Source of the DNA: CADEFX01 sp963806735
GTDB lineage: Bacteria; Pseudomonadota; Alphaproteobacteria; Rhizobiales; Hyphomicrobiaceae
Reading direction: 5' to 3'
DNA length: 64,000 nt
Assembly: GCA_963806735.1 (NCBI GenBank)
Contig: CAWEBE010000076.1
Location: 1 to 64,000 of the forward strand
Position numbers and translations under genes: made by a program. The notes under the pieces were generated by a model that was not told the origin of the DNA, did no database searches, and was given only the letters and a program-made list of their open reading frames with translations. This document shows, piece by piece, positions 1 through 9,036 of the stretch. Position 1 is the stretch's first letter. Each line of letters begins with the position of its first letter.

Positions 1-670
1 CCTTCCAATTGGAACGATTTCACGATCCTGACGCCCTGGGAGGTCTCGCGCACCGTGCCGACGATGTCCGTCGTCGAGTGGAACTGGCTCGTCGCCGCCT
101 TCCGGCTGCGCTTCATGAGACGCTTCAGCCCGAGGACCACGAACGGTCCGACTGTCAGACAATTCCCGCCATGATGGGGTCTTGCGAGACCATCACGAAG
201 ACAAGTCCCACGATGGTCAGGACATCGCGGCCCAGGCCCAAGGCCAGCATGTTCAGCATGTCGCGGGCCGCACTTGCCTGCTGCGTCAGCCGCGTGATCA
301 GGTCGCTGGATGTATATTTCTGGAAGAAGGCGACATCCATTTTCAGCACATGGTCGTAGGTCTGCCACTGGATGTCGGCGACGAGCCTGTTGCCGATGCG
401 GCTGAGCCACACTTCCTGAAAATAGGCGGCAAAGCCCTTTAAGATGAAGATCGTGGCGATCGCTATGGGGATCCAAACCAAGGCTGCGTGGTCGTTTTTG
501 ACGAAGATGTCGTCGATAACATACTTCATGAACCAGGCGCTCATCGCCGTGCACCCGGCGACGAATGCCATCAAGACCAGGGCGACCGCATAGCGCGGCG
601 CATAGGCCCGCGCATGATCACCGGCAAGCCGCTTCAGCAGGCTCAGAGTGCTGCCGTGTTCGATTCCCAT
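1..670 (-). pseudogene. MsbA-like ABC exporter, N-terminal membrane domain, frame broken and cut by window edge
   Basis: The minus strand encodes the transmembrane half of an MsbA/ABC-B type exporter, a family whose homodimers flip lipid-linked substrates such as lipid A across the inner membrane. I place the start at the ATG at 670 (MGIEHGSTLSLLKRL), which has GGGGAC just ahead, and drop an in-frame extension back to 751 that has no family counterpart. The frame stops at a TGA at 157-155 after SQDPIMAGIV, yet the family sequence resumes in another frame right behind it (TVGPFVVLGLKRLMKR, then TSQFHSTTDIVGTVRETSQG) and runs to base 1. One single-base indel near 150-160 explains this. The ATPase domain would lie outside the window. 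Its place beside the polysaccharide genes fits an envelope-lipid role. Confidence 0.8.
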
Positions 671-710
671 GTCCCCAGTATTCACCCGTCCAGGACGCTG
701 TCCATAGGCT

Positions 711-850
711 GCTCGTGTGACGATCGAGAGGTTCGCCGGTGCTTGCGGCATGTCCCCTCAAGCGAACGTCTCAATCTGAAATCACACTAAAATCACGAGC
801 CTGCTCGTGCCCTTTCGATCGCGAAGTTCGCCGAGAGCTTGCGGCAACGG
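711..850. repeat. Palindromic dispersed repeat, copy 1
   Basis: A degenerate copy of the element at 7096-7232. A GTGA-led arm (722-736) pairs imperfectly with 762-776, is followed by ATCAC at 781-785, and after a gap comes the tail TTTCGATCGCGAAGTTCG (813-830) that is also found in copy 2. It lies just upstream of the MsbA-like gene, on the far side of the polysaccharide genes from copy 2. Confidence 0.7.
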
Positions 851-1252
851 CGGCGAACTTGCGCATAGGACACAAGCGGTTCAGCCTAGCTAGCGCACCC
901 GAATGCGCCTGGAAAGAGATTTGCAAGCGCCAACCCGCAGCACCAGTAGCCCTGCGAACTCTTACATCGGGCTCGGCCTGGCGATCTTCCGTTGCCCGCA
1001 CGTCGCATCAAACAGACAGCCCCACCCCGAACGGTGCCGCAACATGACGCGCGCTGTGCCCCGGATAGCCAAAGGCTCCGAGCCAAGCCTATCCACCATC
1101 GGCTGGCGCCGAACGAATTGACAATGCGAGCGGAAACACGCTAGGACACGTATTGCGTGTATTATATGTCAATAGATCAATTTAAGGTTGTGTAGCGGAC
1201 GGACAGGGATGCAGCTGAAGAGCGGTCCCAAACCAGCTTGAGAGATAGCTTC
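851..1252. other. Intergenic stretch without a recognisable gene
   Basis: No reading frame here resembles a known protein. The stretch turns AT-rich around 1140-1200 (TATTGCGTGTATTATATGTC), which is where a promoter for the downstream methyltransferase gene would be expected. Confidence 0.5.
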
Positions 1253-2083
1253 ATGCTGTACCTCTCCCACCCCCACCGTGAGCAATTGAAATATGCTTAC
1301 GACTTCGACCCGAACAGCAATACCGCGGCCGCTTTTGTAGTTCAGCTCGTTCGCAGCGGTGCACGTGTGCTGGAGATCGGTGCGGGGGCCGGCTCCATTG
1401 CCAGACCCCTAACAGATTTGGCGCACGCCAAGGTGACGGCTCTGGAGATTGACCCGGCGTCCGCCGACTACCTGGAGACGTTTTGCGAGCGCGTCGTTCG
1501 CGCCGATCTCAACCAGCCTGGTTGGACTGACCACTTCAAGGCGGAGCCCGCATTCGACGCGGTCGTGATGGCTGACGTCCTGGGGCATTTGCTCGACCCG
1601 CTTTCGACCTTGCGCGCCGCTGCGAGCTTGCTCAAGCCCGATGGCGCCGCAATCGTTTCGCTCCCGCACGCCGGTCACAACTCGGTGTTGGCATGTCTCC
1701 TGTCTGCGGATTTCGAATACCGGGAGTGGGGATTATTGGACAAAACCCACCTGCGCTTCTTCGGCATAAAAAACATGAAGCAATTGGTAAGGGATGCCGG
1801 CCTCAAGATCGTCGATGCGCGCTTCGTGGTGAAGTCGCCCTCGAAAACCGAATTCAAAGACAAGTGGGCGCGTTTGCCCATGATGCTGCGTTGTGGTCTC
1901 AGATCGAATAGGTATGGCAATGTATATCAGGTTGTATTCAAGGCAGTTGGAGCATTCTGCGCGCCAGCCGAAATGGATTTGGAGACGGTGCCAATCCCCA
2001 CCCATCCGAGAGGCATTGCGAGGTGGCGCCGGAAATCAAAGAAGCGGGCCGCCAAATTGATGAGACGGCTTGCTCGTACGTAA
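1253..2083 (+). CDS. Class I SAM-dependent methyltransferase of the polysaccharide cluster
   Basis: A 276-residue protein with a Rossmann-type methyltransferase core. Motif I reads VLEIGAGAGS and is followed by the acidic strand-2 end TALEIDPAS, which binds the ribose of S-adenosylmethionine; VVMADVLGHLLDP is the usual post-II region. The tail is rich in Arg and Lys (RWRRKSKKRAAKLMRR). The start is the ATG at 1253, preceded by GAGAG eight bases upstream; a TTG at 1238 in the same frame is less likely. Being first in a row of glycosyltransferase and dTDP-sugar genes, it probably methylates a sugar or glycan end, but the acceptor cannot be read from the sequence. Confidence 0.8.
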   Translation: MLYLSHPHREQLKYAYDFDPNSNTAAAFVVQLVRSGARVLEIGAGAGSIARPLTDLAHAKVTALEIDPASADYLETFCERVVRADLNQPGWTDHFKAEPAFDAVVMADVLGHLLDPLSTLRAAASLLKPDGAAIVSLPHAGHNSVLACLLSADFEYREWGLLDKTHLRFFGIKNMKQLVRDAGLKIVDARFVVKSPSKTEFKDKWARLPMMLRCGLRSNRYGNVYQVVFKAVGAFCAPAEMDLETVPIPTHPRGIARWRRKSKKRAAKLMRRLART

Positions 2084-2157
2084 CAGATTAGGCGAAATCG
2101 ATTGGTCCCGCTCGCTCATCGTCCGGAGAGGCGAGGCATGTGCGGGGGGTGTGCGCT

Positions 2158-3387
2158 ATGTCCAAGTTCATCGCATTTTACCTGCCCCAGTTTTATCCGT
2201 TCCCGGAGAACGACGAATGGTGGGGCAAGGGGTTTACTGAATGGACCAATGTCACGAAGGCGAGACCGCAGTTTGCCGGTCATTACCAGCCTCACCTGCC
2301 GACCGACCTTGGATTCTATGATCTGCGCGTGCGCGAAACGCGTCACGAGCAGATCAGGATGGCGAAGAGCTATGGCATCGATGGCTTTTGCTACCACTAT
2401 TACTGGTTTTCCGGAAAGCGGCTGATGGATCTGCCGCTGGACGATATGCTGCGGGATCGCGACAGTGACATGCCGTTCTGTATCAATTGGGCGAATGAGG
2501 GTTGGACGCGGCGTTGGGATGGAAAGGAGCGCGACGTTCTTATAGCGCAGAAGTATCTGCCGGATGACGATCTGCGCCTGATGGACGATGTTTGCCGGTA
2601 TTTTGCCGATCCAAGGTACATAACCATTGACGATGCGCCGCTGTTCATCGTCTACCGACCCCAGCAATTGCCGAACTATCGCAAGAGCATAGAGTTTTGG
2701 AGGCGGCGTGCCGCCGAGAATGGGTTTTCTGACCTGCATTTGTGTTGCGCGCTAACTCACGGCAACACGTCTTTGCTTGAGGGTTTTGATTCGGGCGTGG
2801 AATTCCCACCGCACAACTTGAATGGCGTCCACCAATTTTCTGTACAGCCCGTGAATAGCGATTTTTTCGGTAGCATATTTGAGCATGGCGATATCGCGGC
2901 GAATTACCTGGCCAGGGACTATGGCCGCGCTCCGGTGTTCAGGACCGTCTTCCCATCCTGGGATAATACAGCCAGGCTTGGAAATCGGGCTCTGATCATC
3001 GTCAATTCCACCCCAAGAAATTACGAATATTGGCTTGGGCAGGTCGCCACCAGGTCCGCCGGACGCATGCCATTTGTCTTCATAAATGCGTGGAATGAGT
3101 GGGCCGAAGGCTGTCATCTGGAGCCCGACCGCCACAATGGACGCGCGTTTCTGGAGGCGACCAAGCGGGTGAGGGAAGGTACGTCAGCCGTGGTTGGGTT
3201 CGAGAGCCTGCCTGGCAGCCAAAGCTGGTTTCATCGCAGCAAGGTTGGACGCGAGACAAACCGCATTGCACGGCAAGTCAGGCGTATTCCGGCGAAACTT
3301 GGTGGCAGCAAGATTGCGCGCGAGGCAAACCGGATCGTGCGGCAAGTCAGGCAACTTCGGGCGAGCTTTCGTGCGCGCGAGGGCTGA
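2158..3387 (+). CDS. WbsX-type glycosyltransferase
   Basis: A 409-residue cytoplasmic protein matching the WbsX family, whose members occur in O-antigen and capsule clusters. The N-terminus FIAFYLPQFYPFPENDEWW and the segments GFTEWTNVTKARPQF, GFCYHYYWFSGKRL and FINAWNEWAEGCHLEPD are typical and recall a GH99-like barrel. The start is the ATG at 2158, not the upstream codon at 2140, because the family begins at this point. The last 46 residues are two 23-residue repeats (SKVGRETNRIARQVRR..., then SKIAREANRIVRQVRQ...) made by a tandem 69-bp duplication (3238-3306 and 3307-3375). This basic tail is not part of the usual family and is probably a recent expansion. Confidence 0.85.
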   Translation: MSKFIAFYLPQFYPFPENDEWWGKGFTEWTNVTKARPQFAGHYQPHLPTDLGFYDLRVRETRHEQIRMAKSYGIDGFCYHYYWFSGKRLMDLPLDDMLRDRDSDMPFCINWANEGWTRRWDGKERDVLIAQKYLPDDDLRLMDDVCRYFADPRYITIDDAPLFIVYRPQQLPNYRKSIEFWRRRAAENGFSDLHLCCALTHGNTSLLEGFDSGVEFPPHNLNGVHQFSVQPVNSDFFGSIFEHGDIAANYLARDYGRAPVFRTVFPSWDNTARLGNRALIIVNSTPRNYEYWLGQVATRSAGRMPFVFINAWNEWAEGCHLEPDRHNGRAFLEATKRVREGTSAVVGFESLPGSQSWFHRSKVGRETNRIARQVRRIPAKLGGSKIAREANRIVRQVRQLRASFRAREG

Positions 3388-3427
3388 ATAGAGGAAGCTG
3401 CTTGACGCTGCAGGGGGGCGCGCCGAA

Positions 3428-4506
3428 ATGCTGATCAATCGTTTTGCGACATTCGCGCATGCCTTGCGGGGCCACCTTCGCAGGATACGCTTCGAGGGCA
3501 TTGAGCGATCTGTCGGCAGGCGTAACTTAGCGACCGTTCTGCGCGCCGAATACGGGCCTCACGTTGCGATTGCCGTAGAGGGGCTGCTGGCGAAACATTC
3601 ACCATTTGGCGCGGAACGCACGAACCTGGCCGAGCTTGCCGCAGAGATCCGAGCCTCTTACGCTGATGGGCGCATAGGGCGGAAGGCCGAGCAGTCGAGG
3701 TTTCCGTCATTGTGCCGGTCTACAATGCACGGCATCTCACCCTCTGCTGCCTGGAGAGCCTGCTGTCCCACAAGAGCGGGTTCGAGTTCGAGGTGCTGAT
3801 AGCCGATGACGGATCTAGCGATGGAACGGCCGAATTGCTGCGGAGTTTTGGCGCAGGTGTCCGGGTTGTTGGCAATGCGGGCCGCAAAGGTTTCTTGGGC
3901 AATTGCAATCATGCGGCAACGTCTGCCGACGGCAGATTTCTTGTTTTCCTGAACAACGACACCATTGTTTTGCCAGGCTGGTTGGACGAGTTGGTGGCTG
4001 CGCTCCGTGACGGCGCCGACATTGGCCTTGTGGGGTCGCGAATGATCTCGCTCAACGGCAAGCTTCAAGAGGCGGGGTCGTTTGTGTTTGCCAACGGTCG
4101 GACCGCTCGTTACGGATCCAAGGACGATCCTACCAAGGAGATCTACAATCGATCGCGCGACACTGATTTCGTTTCAGGTGCCTCTATTGCGATCGCGGCC
4201 CATATTTGGCGGGAGCTCGGCGGCTTTGATGAACGCTTCTCGCCTGGATACTACGAGGATGTGGATTTGGCCTTTCGAGTTCGCAGGCGCGGCTGCAGGG
4301 TGGTCTACTGTCCCAAATCGACGGTTATTCACTTCGGGAAGCTCTCATTTGGAGCTTCGGCGCAGGACGTTGCGGCGGCCAGCCGGCAAACATTCGTGGA
4401 AAAATGGGCAAGCGAGCTGCGGTTGCGCCCTGCCTGGCCTGGTAAGAATGATAAAGGACTGGTCAACGAGATCATAACGGGGCGCGAGCTTCAAAGCACT
4501 TTGTAG
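3428..4506 (+). pseudogene. Family 2 glycosyltransferase with helical N-terminal extension, single frameshift
   Basis: The catalytic part is a GT-A family 2 transferase: first strand VEVSVIVPVYN, donor-binding VLIADDGSSDGT, metal-binding VFLNNDT near NFL, then GGFDERFSPGYYEDVDLAFR. It adds a sugar to the growing repeat unit at the inner membrane. The frame carrying VSVIVPVYN has a stop at 3664 and no start codon before strand 1, while the ATG at 3428 opens a different frame with a charged helical region of about 88 residues ending RIGRKAE. Adding one base near 3690-3694 joins the two into one 359-residue protein. It is either a frameshift mutation or a sequence error. A GTG at 3712 would give a protein missing its first strand, so separate translation is unlikely. 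Confidence 0.75.
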
Positions 4507-4530
4507 TGCCGTGAACGGCAGCACGGACAC

Positions 4531-5100
4531 ATGAGCGAAACGGTGGAAGTTACAGATCTGTCAGTCCCTGGGATCAAGCTGATCACGCCGAAGATATTTC
4601 GCGATGCGCGCGGGCTGTTCTGCGAGACGTTCAATGCGCGTGCGCTGGTGGCGGCGGGAATCTCGGCCGCCTTCGTGCAGGACAACCATTCCGTGTCGCT
4701 GCAAAAGGGTGTCGTGCGGGGATTGCACTTTCAGGTGCCGCCGCATGCGCAGGCCAAGTTGGTGCGCGTGACGCGCGGCTCCATTTTCGACGTGGCCGTC
4801 GACATCCGTGTCGGCTCGCCCACCTACGGGCGTCATGTCGGCGCCGTGCTCAGCGCCGCCAAATGGCAGCAGATCTGGATCCCCGAAGGCTTCGCCCACG
4901 GCTTCTGCACGCTCGAGCCCGATACCGAGGTGCTCTACAAGGTCACGGACTACTATGCGCCGGAGTGCGACCGCGGCCTCAAATGGGATGATCCGGCTCT
5001 GGCCATCGCCTGGCCGGTTGCGCCGCATGAGGTGGTTCTGTCACCGAAGGATGCGCAGCATCCGCTGTTGGCGGACTTGAGAAGCAGTTTCGTCATCTAG
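4531..5100 (+). CDS. rfbC: dTDP-4-dehydrorhamnose 3,5-epimerase
   Basis: RmlC converts dTDP-4-keto-6-deoxy-glucose to dTDP-4-keto-L-rhamnose, step 3 of dTDP-L-rhamnose synthesis. The 189 residues match the family length. The cupin signature is clear: NHSVSLQKGVVRGLHFQ holds the active-site His, followed by AKLVRVTRGSIFDVAVDIR and IPEGFAHGFCTLEPDTEV with the second His and Asp region. It lies 24 bases after the glycosyltransferase gene and 20 bases before rfbB in the same direction, so co-transcription is likely. Confidence 0.95.
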   Translation: MSETVEVTDLSVPGIKLITPKIFRDARGLFCETFNARALVAAGISAAFVQDNHSVSLQKGVVRGLHFQVPPHAQAKLVRVTRGSIFDVAVDIRVGSPTYGRHVGAVLSAAKWQQIWIPEGFAHGFCTLEPDTEVLYKVTDYYAPECDRGLKWDDPALAIAWPVAPHEVVLSPKDAQHPLLADLRSSFVI

Positions 5101-5120
5101 ATCGCAAGACGTGGGGGCAC

Positions 5121-6224
5121 ATGCGAGTACTGGTCACCGGCGGCGCTGGCTTCATCGGCTCGGCCGTGTGCCGCCATCTCATCGGCGACCTCGGTGCGGA
5201 GGTACTCAATGTCGACAAGCTCACCTACGCCGCCAATCCGCGATCCCTCGATCCCATCGCGCATGATGAGCGCTACCGCTTCCTGCGTGCCGACATCTGC
5301 GACCGCACCGCCATGGAAGCCGCGTTCGACGGCTTTCACCCCGATGCCGTGCTGCATCTGGCGGCGGAGAGCCATGTCGACCGTTCCATCAGCGGCTCTG
5401 CCGCCTTCATCGAGACCAACATCGTCGGCACCCACAGGTTGCTCGAGGCCGCGCGCGGCTATTGGTCGGGTCTGTCGGCGGCCGGACAGGCGCGCTTTCG
5501 TTTCCTGCACGTCTCCACCGATGAGGTCTACGGCTCGCTCGGGCCCGACGGCCACTTCTGCGAAGACACGGCCTACGACCCGAGCTCCCCCTATTCGGCA
5601 AGCAAGGCGGCCTCCGACCATCTCGTCACGGCCTGGCACCGCACCTATGGTCTGCCCGTTCTGATTTCCAACTGCTCCAACAATTACGGGCCCTATCAGT
5701 TTCCCGAGAAGTTGATTCCGCTGATCGTCCTCAACGCCCTGGAGGGGCGGCCGCTGCCGGTCTACGGCACGGGCGCCAACATCCGCGACTGGCTCTACGT
5801 CGAGGACCATGCTCGCGCTCTCTCGCGCATCCTGCAGGTCGGGCGTGTGGGTGAGACCTACGCTGTCGGCGGACGCAACGAGCACACCAATCTCACGGTG
5901 GTGGAGCGCATCTGCGACGTGATGGATCGTCTGCATCCGGCTGGCGCGCCGCACCGTAATCTCGTAACCTTCGTGCCGGATCGCCCCGGCCATGACCTGC
6001 GCTACGCCATCGACGCCGCCAAGCTCGAGACCGAGCTCGGCTGGCGGGCCGAGGAGGATTTCAGCACCGGCTTGGAAAAGACCGTGCACTGGTATCTGAG
6101 CAATTCCGGTTGGTGGCGCGCGCTGCGCCGCGACGTGTACGGCGGAGAACGCCTGGGGCTGTTCGCCAATGGGCCTGCGACGGGGGCCTCCAGCGGCGCA
6201 ACGCGGGGCACGGACGCCGCATGA
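5121..6224 (+). CDS. rfbB: dTDP-glucose 4,6-dehydratase
   Basis: RmlB oxidises and dehydrates dTDP-glucose to dTDP-4-keto-6-deoxyglucose using bound NAD. It is an extended short-chain dehydrogenase: NAD-binding VTGGAGFIGSAVCRHLI at residues 3-19, catalytic HVSTDEVYGS, and the YxxxK pair in PYSASKAASDHLV. The C-terminal sugar-nucleotide part contains RDWLYVEDHARAL and FVPDRPGHDLRYAID, as expected. Length 367 is slightly long because of a low-complexity tail (GPATGASSGATRGTDAA). Its stop overlaps the rfbA start (ATGA at 6221-6224), a sign of translational coupling. Confidence 0.96.
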   Translation: MRVLVTGGAGFIGSAVCRHLIGDLGAEVLNVDKLTYAANPRSLDPIAHDERYRFLRADICDRTAMEAAFDGFHPDAVLHLAAESHVDRSISGSAAFIETNIVGTHRLLEAARGYWSGLSAAGQARFRFLHVSTDEVYGSLGPDGHFCEDTAYDPSSPYSASKAASDHLVTAWHRTYGLPVLISNCSNNYGPYQFPEKLIPLIVLNALEGRPLPVYGTGANIRDWLYVEDHARALSRILQVGRVGETYAVGGRNEHTNLTVVERICDVMDRLHPAGAPHRNLVTFVPDRPGHDLRYAIDAAKLETELGWRAEEDFSTGLEKTVHWYLSNSGWWRALRRDVYGGERLGLFANGPATGASSGATRGTDAA

Positions 6225-7099
6225 AGGGCATCATCCTCGCTGGCGGCAAGGGCACGCGGCTCTATCCCATCACGCTCGCAATCTCCAAGCAGCAGCTCCC
6301 GGTCTACGACAAGCCGATGATCTACTACCCGTTGGCGACACTGATGCTCGCCGGCATCCGCGAAATCCTCGTCATCTCCACGCCGGCCGATCTCGACGGC
6401 TTTCGCCGGCTCCTGGGCGACGGCCGCAAGTGGGGCGTTTCCTTTACCTATCGTGAGCAGCCGGAGCCCAAGGGCCTCGCGCAGGCCTACATCATCGGCG
6501 CCGATTTCGTGGCGGAGCAAACCTCGGCTTTGATCCTGGGCGACAACATCTTCTATGGCCATGGCCTGTCGGCGGCGCTGTCGTCTGCCGCATTGCGCAC
6601 GTCCGGGGCTACCATCTTCGCCTACCAGGTCGCCGATCCCGAACGCTACGGCGTCGTCGAGATCGATGCCGCAGGCCGCGCGCTCTCGATCGAGGAAAAG
6701 CCTGTGGCGCCGAAGTCGAGCTGGGCCGTCACCGGTCTCTATTTCTATGACCGGCGCGTGGTCGACATCGCCGCATCTATTGCGCCATCACCGCGCGGCG
6801 AGCTTGAGATCACCGATGTCAATGCGGCCTACCTTGCAGCGGGCACCCTCCACGTCGAGCGCCTCGGCCGCGGCTATGCCTGGCTCGACACCGGCACGCA
6901 AGAATCCCTCAACGAAGCCTCCAACTATGTGCGCGCGCTCGAGAAACGCCAGGGCTATCGCATCTGCTGCCCGGAGGAGGTGGCCTTTCGCATGGGCTAT
7001 ATCGGCGCCGACGACCTGATGCGCCTCGGCCGCGAGCTCGAGGCCTCGGATTACGGCCGCTATCTGATCGCCGTCGCCACAACCGACCACAGCGACTAG
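6221..7099 (+). CDS. rfbA: Glucose-1-phosphate thymidylyltransferase
   Basis: RmlA makes dTDP-glucose from dTTP and glucose-1-phosphate, the committed first step of dTDP-rhamnose synthesis. The start ATG at 6221 gives the canonical MKGIILAGGKGTRLYP with the nucleotide-binding GGKGTR loop, then KPMIYYPLATLMLAGI, EPKGLAQAYIIGADF, ILGDNIFYGHGL and RGYAWLDTGT. The product has 292 residues, normal for the family; in-frame sequence back to 6110 is only the antiparallel reading of rfbB. The start overlaps the rfbB stop by four bases. No rfbD (the final reductase) is present in the window. Confidence 0.96.
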   Translation: MKGIILAGGKGTRLYPITLAISKQQLPVYDKPMIYYPLATLMLAGIREILVISTPADLDGFRRLLGDGRKWGVSFTYREQPEPKGLAQAYIIGADFVAEQTSALILGDNIFYGHGLSAALSSAALRTSGATIFAYQVADPERYGVVEIDAAGRALSIEEKPVAPKSSWAVTGLYFYDRRVVDIAASIAPSPRGELEITDVNAAYLAAGTLHVERLGRGYAWLDTGTQESLNEASNYVRALEKRQGYRICCPEEVAFRMGYIGADDLMRLGRELEASDYGRYLIAVATTDHSD

Positions 7100-7232
7100 T
7101 GTGATGATCGAGAAATTCGCGGACTTCGCGGCATGTGTCTGAAGCGAATTTCTCGATCTGAATCACGCTGGAGTTCTAAACTTGCTAGTGTCCGTTCGAT
7201 CGCGAAGTTCGTTCAACGGTTGCTGCGAGATC
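7096..7232. repeat. Palindromic dispersed repeat, copy 2
   Basis: It begins inside the rfbA stop codon. GTGAT (7101-7105) and a perfect 15-base arm GATCGAGAAATTCGC (7106-7120) pair with GCGAATTTCTCGATC (7144-7158) and ATCAC (7162-7166). A spacer and the tail TTCGATCGCGAAGTTCG (7194-7210) follow. Copy 1 at 711-850 has the same order of parts. The hairpin just behind rfbA could also end or stabilise the transcript. Confidence 0.75.
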
Positions 7233-7655
7233 TTGAAGTTCAGAGTGCGATAGGTGAACAGAGCGGCCCTCGAACCGTGCTTCCAAGAGCAAATCTAGTT
7301 ACACTCAGTGCGACATCAGAGCTGAAATCCGCATTTTCGGAGAAAGCGGCGCGTCACTCAGCTGAGCGCGAACACTCGCGCAGGCGCGAGTGTTGGTAGC
7401 ATCTCATCGAGCAAAGTGGACTCTTCCCTGCGCGCAGGTAACTTCTGGGATTGGCCCATCTGAGACGTGTTTCAGAATGAGTCGACCTTCGGTAGGCCCG
7501 CCACAGTCCCAGAGATAAGCTGCAATGCTGAAGTCGCTGGTCTGGAGCGAGGATTGGCGGTGAACGTTGTCCTAGAATACGCACAATTCAGAGAGCCCCT
7601 TTCCAGGGGGCGAGCCCACTGCGTTATCAATCAGCCCTAACCCACGGAGGCCATC
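7233..7655. other. Intergenic region with a 24-base palindrome
   Basis: I see no gene here. At 7371-7394 AACACTCGCGC and GCGCGAGTGTT form a perfect inverted repeat separated by two bases. No run of T follows it on either strand, so it is more likely an operator than a terminator. The region must contain the promoter of the MetE-like gene that starts at 7656. I found no recognisable SAM or cobalamin riboswitch core. Confidence 0.55.
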
Positions 7656-8834
7656 GTGCTCACTGTCACGCGCGATATGATGCTGCCCACCACGATCACC
7701 GGGTCCTACCCGAGACCGCTTTGGTTTGACCGCAGCCTGGCCGGCAAATCGTTCAAGTCCGCGCTCGGCGATTCCCTGTTCCGCGAACAGTACCTTGACG
7801 CGGTTGCCAGCATCATCACCGAACAGGAAGCAGCAGGGCTCGACATCGTGACGGACGGCGACAGTCGCTTCGACCTGACGGTGGGCGGCAAGTCCTGGTT
7901 CTTTTATCCAATCGAACGTCTCGGTGGCGTTTGCGGGCACCGCGACACCTCGCGGGGCTGGATGTCGCGCCACGGGCTCCGCCCCGGCAAGATATTGTGG
8001 GAGGTGCAGGAGGCTTATCAGCCGGGTGTTGTGCGCGAGAAGCTCACGCGCGGTCCACTGGAATACGCCGCCCTCTGGCAAGTCGCGCAGCGCATGACGG
8101 ACCGGCCAGTGAAATTCGGCGCCATCTGCGCCCCCGCGATGGCGTCGATGCTATGGAACGAATTCTATGCCGACGACAAAGCGATGGTCCTCGATCTCTG
8201 CGACATCATGAACGCGGAGCTGCGCGATATGGCCGCTGCCGGCTGCCCATTGATCCAGGTGGAGGAACCGCCGCACCATATGCGGGCCCAGCAAGCAGAC
8301 TGCACGGATGCCGATCTAGAGTTCCTCACCCAGGCCTTCAATCGCCAGCTCACCGGCGTGAACGCTGAGATCTGGGTGCATACCTGTTGGGGCAATCCGA
8401 ACCAGCAGCGCGTGCATTGGCAAGTACCGAGCTACGAACGAGCCCTGCCGCACCTACTGCAACTCAACTGCGATGTGTTGACGATTGAGTGTGCGAGCTC
8501 GGACGGGCAGGACCTGCACCTCTTCAAGCACATCAAGACCGACAAGAAGATCGGCATCGGCGTGGTCAACCATTGCAACACGGTGGTTGAGCCGGCCGAG
8601 CACGTCGCGGCGCTGATCCGCAAGGCGCTGGAATACATCCCCAAGGAGCAGCTGGTGATCAGCACCGATTGCGGCTTTGGCCGCGAGGGCCTGTCGCGGC
8701 GGATCGCGTTCTACAAATGCGTGGCCCTGGTCGAGGGCGCCAATATCGTGCGCCGGGAGCTCGGCCTACCGGAAGCGCGTGTGCGGGCGGCCGATCCGAA
8801 GCTGTGGTTCGCGGGGCGGGAACCCAGCCGCTGA
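7656..8834 (+). CDS. MetE C-terminal-domain-like zinc methyltransferase
   Basis: A 392-residue protein made only of the catalytic barrel of cobalamin-independent methionine synthase, without the N-terminal half that binds triglutamyl folate in MetE. The zinc ligands are visible: His242 and Cys244 in WVHTCWGN, Glu278 in LTIECASSDG and Cys339 in STDCGFGRE. Zinc activates a thiol for methyl or alkyl transfer. The GTG start at 7656 has an excellent CGGAGG eleven to six bases upstream. Family members include short core methionine synthases and enzymes acting on other thiols, so the methyl donor and acceptor are open. It precedes a D-glutamate-cyclase-like gene and a CoA-transferase gene on the same strand. 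A relative lies at 51096-52118. Confidence 0.85.
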   Translation: MLTVTRDMMLPTTITGSYPRPLWFDRSLAGKSFKSALGDSLFREQYLDAVASIITEQEAAGLDIVTDGDSRFDLTVGGKSWFFYPIERLGGVCGHRDTSRGWMSRHGLRPGKILWEVQEAYQPGVVREKLTRGPLEYAALWQVAQRMTDRPVKFGAICAPAMASMLWNEFYADDKAMVLDLCDIMNAELRDMAAAGCPLIQVEEPPHHMRAQQADCTDADLEFLTQAFNRQLTGVNAEIWVHTCWGNPNQQRVHWQVPSYERALPHLLQLNCDVLTIECASSDGQDLHLFKHIKTDKKIGIGVVNHCNTVVEPAEHVAALIRKALEYIPKEQLVISTDCGFGREGLSRRIAFYKCVALVEGANIVRRELGLPEARVRAADPKLWFAGREPSR

Positions 8835-9036
8835 TTCAGCGGGACAGCCTGGGGTTGGCCTTCAGGCTTGCCGAAAGAGCACGGGTCGCCGCCGTAGAGC
8901 TCATCGTGACTGGCCGACGCCCATCCCGTAATGCCGGCCGGGGACGCTGGTCAGCACACCAAGCTTCGGCTAGCAGCGCCCCCCTTGCACCGCATAATCG
9001 ACGACGCGAAGATCGATCCGAGGCCGGAGTGCAACG

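Noticed and set aside
7400..7655. SAM or cobalamin riboswitch ahead of the MetE-like gene
   Set aside because: No conserved core of either class could be recognised; only a simple palindrome at 7371-7394 is present.
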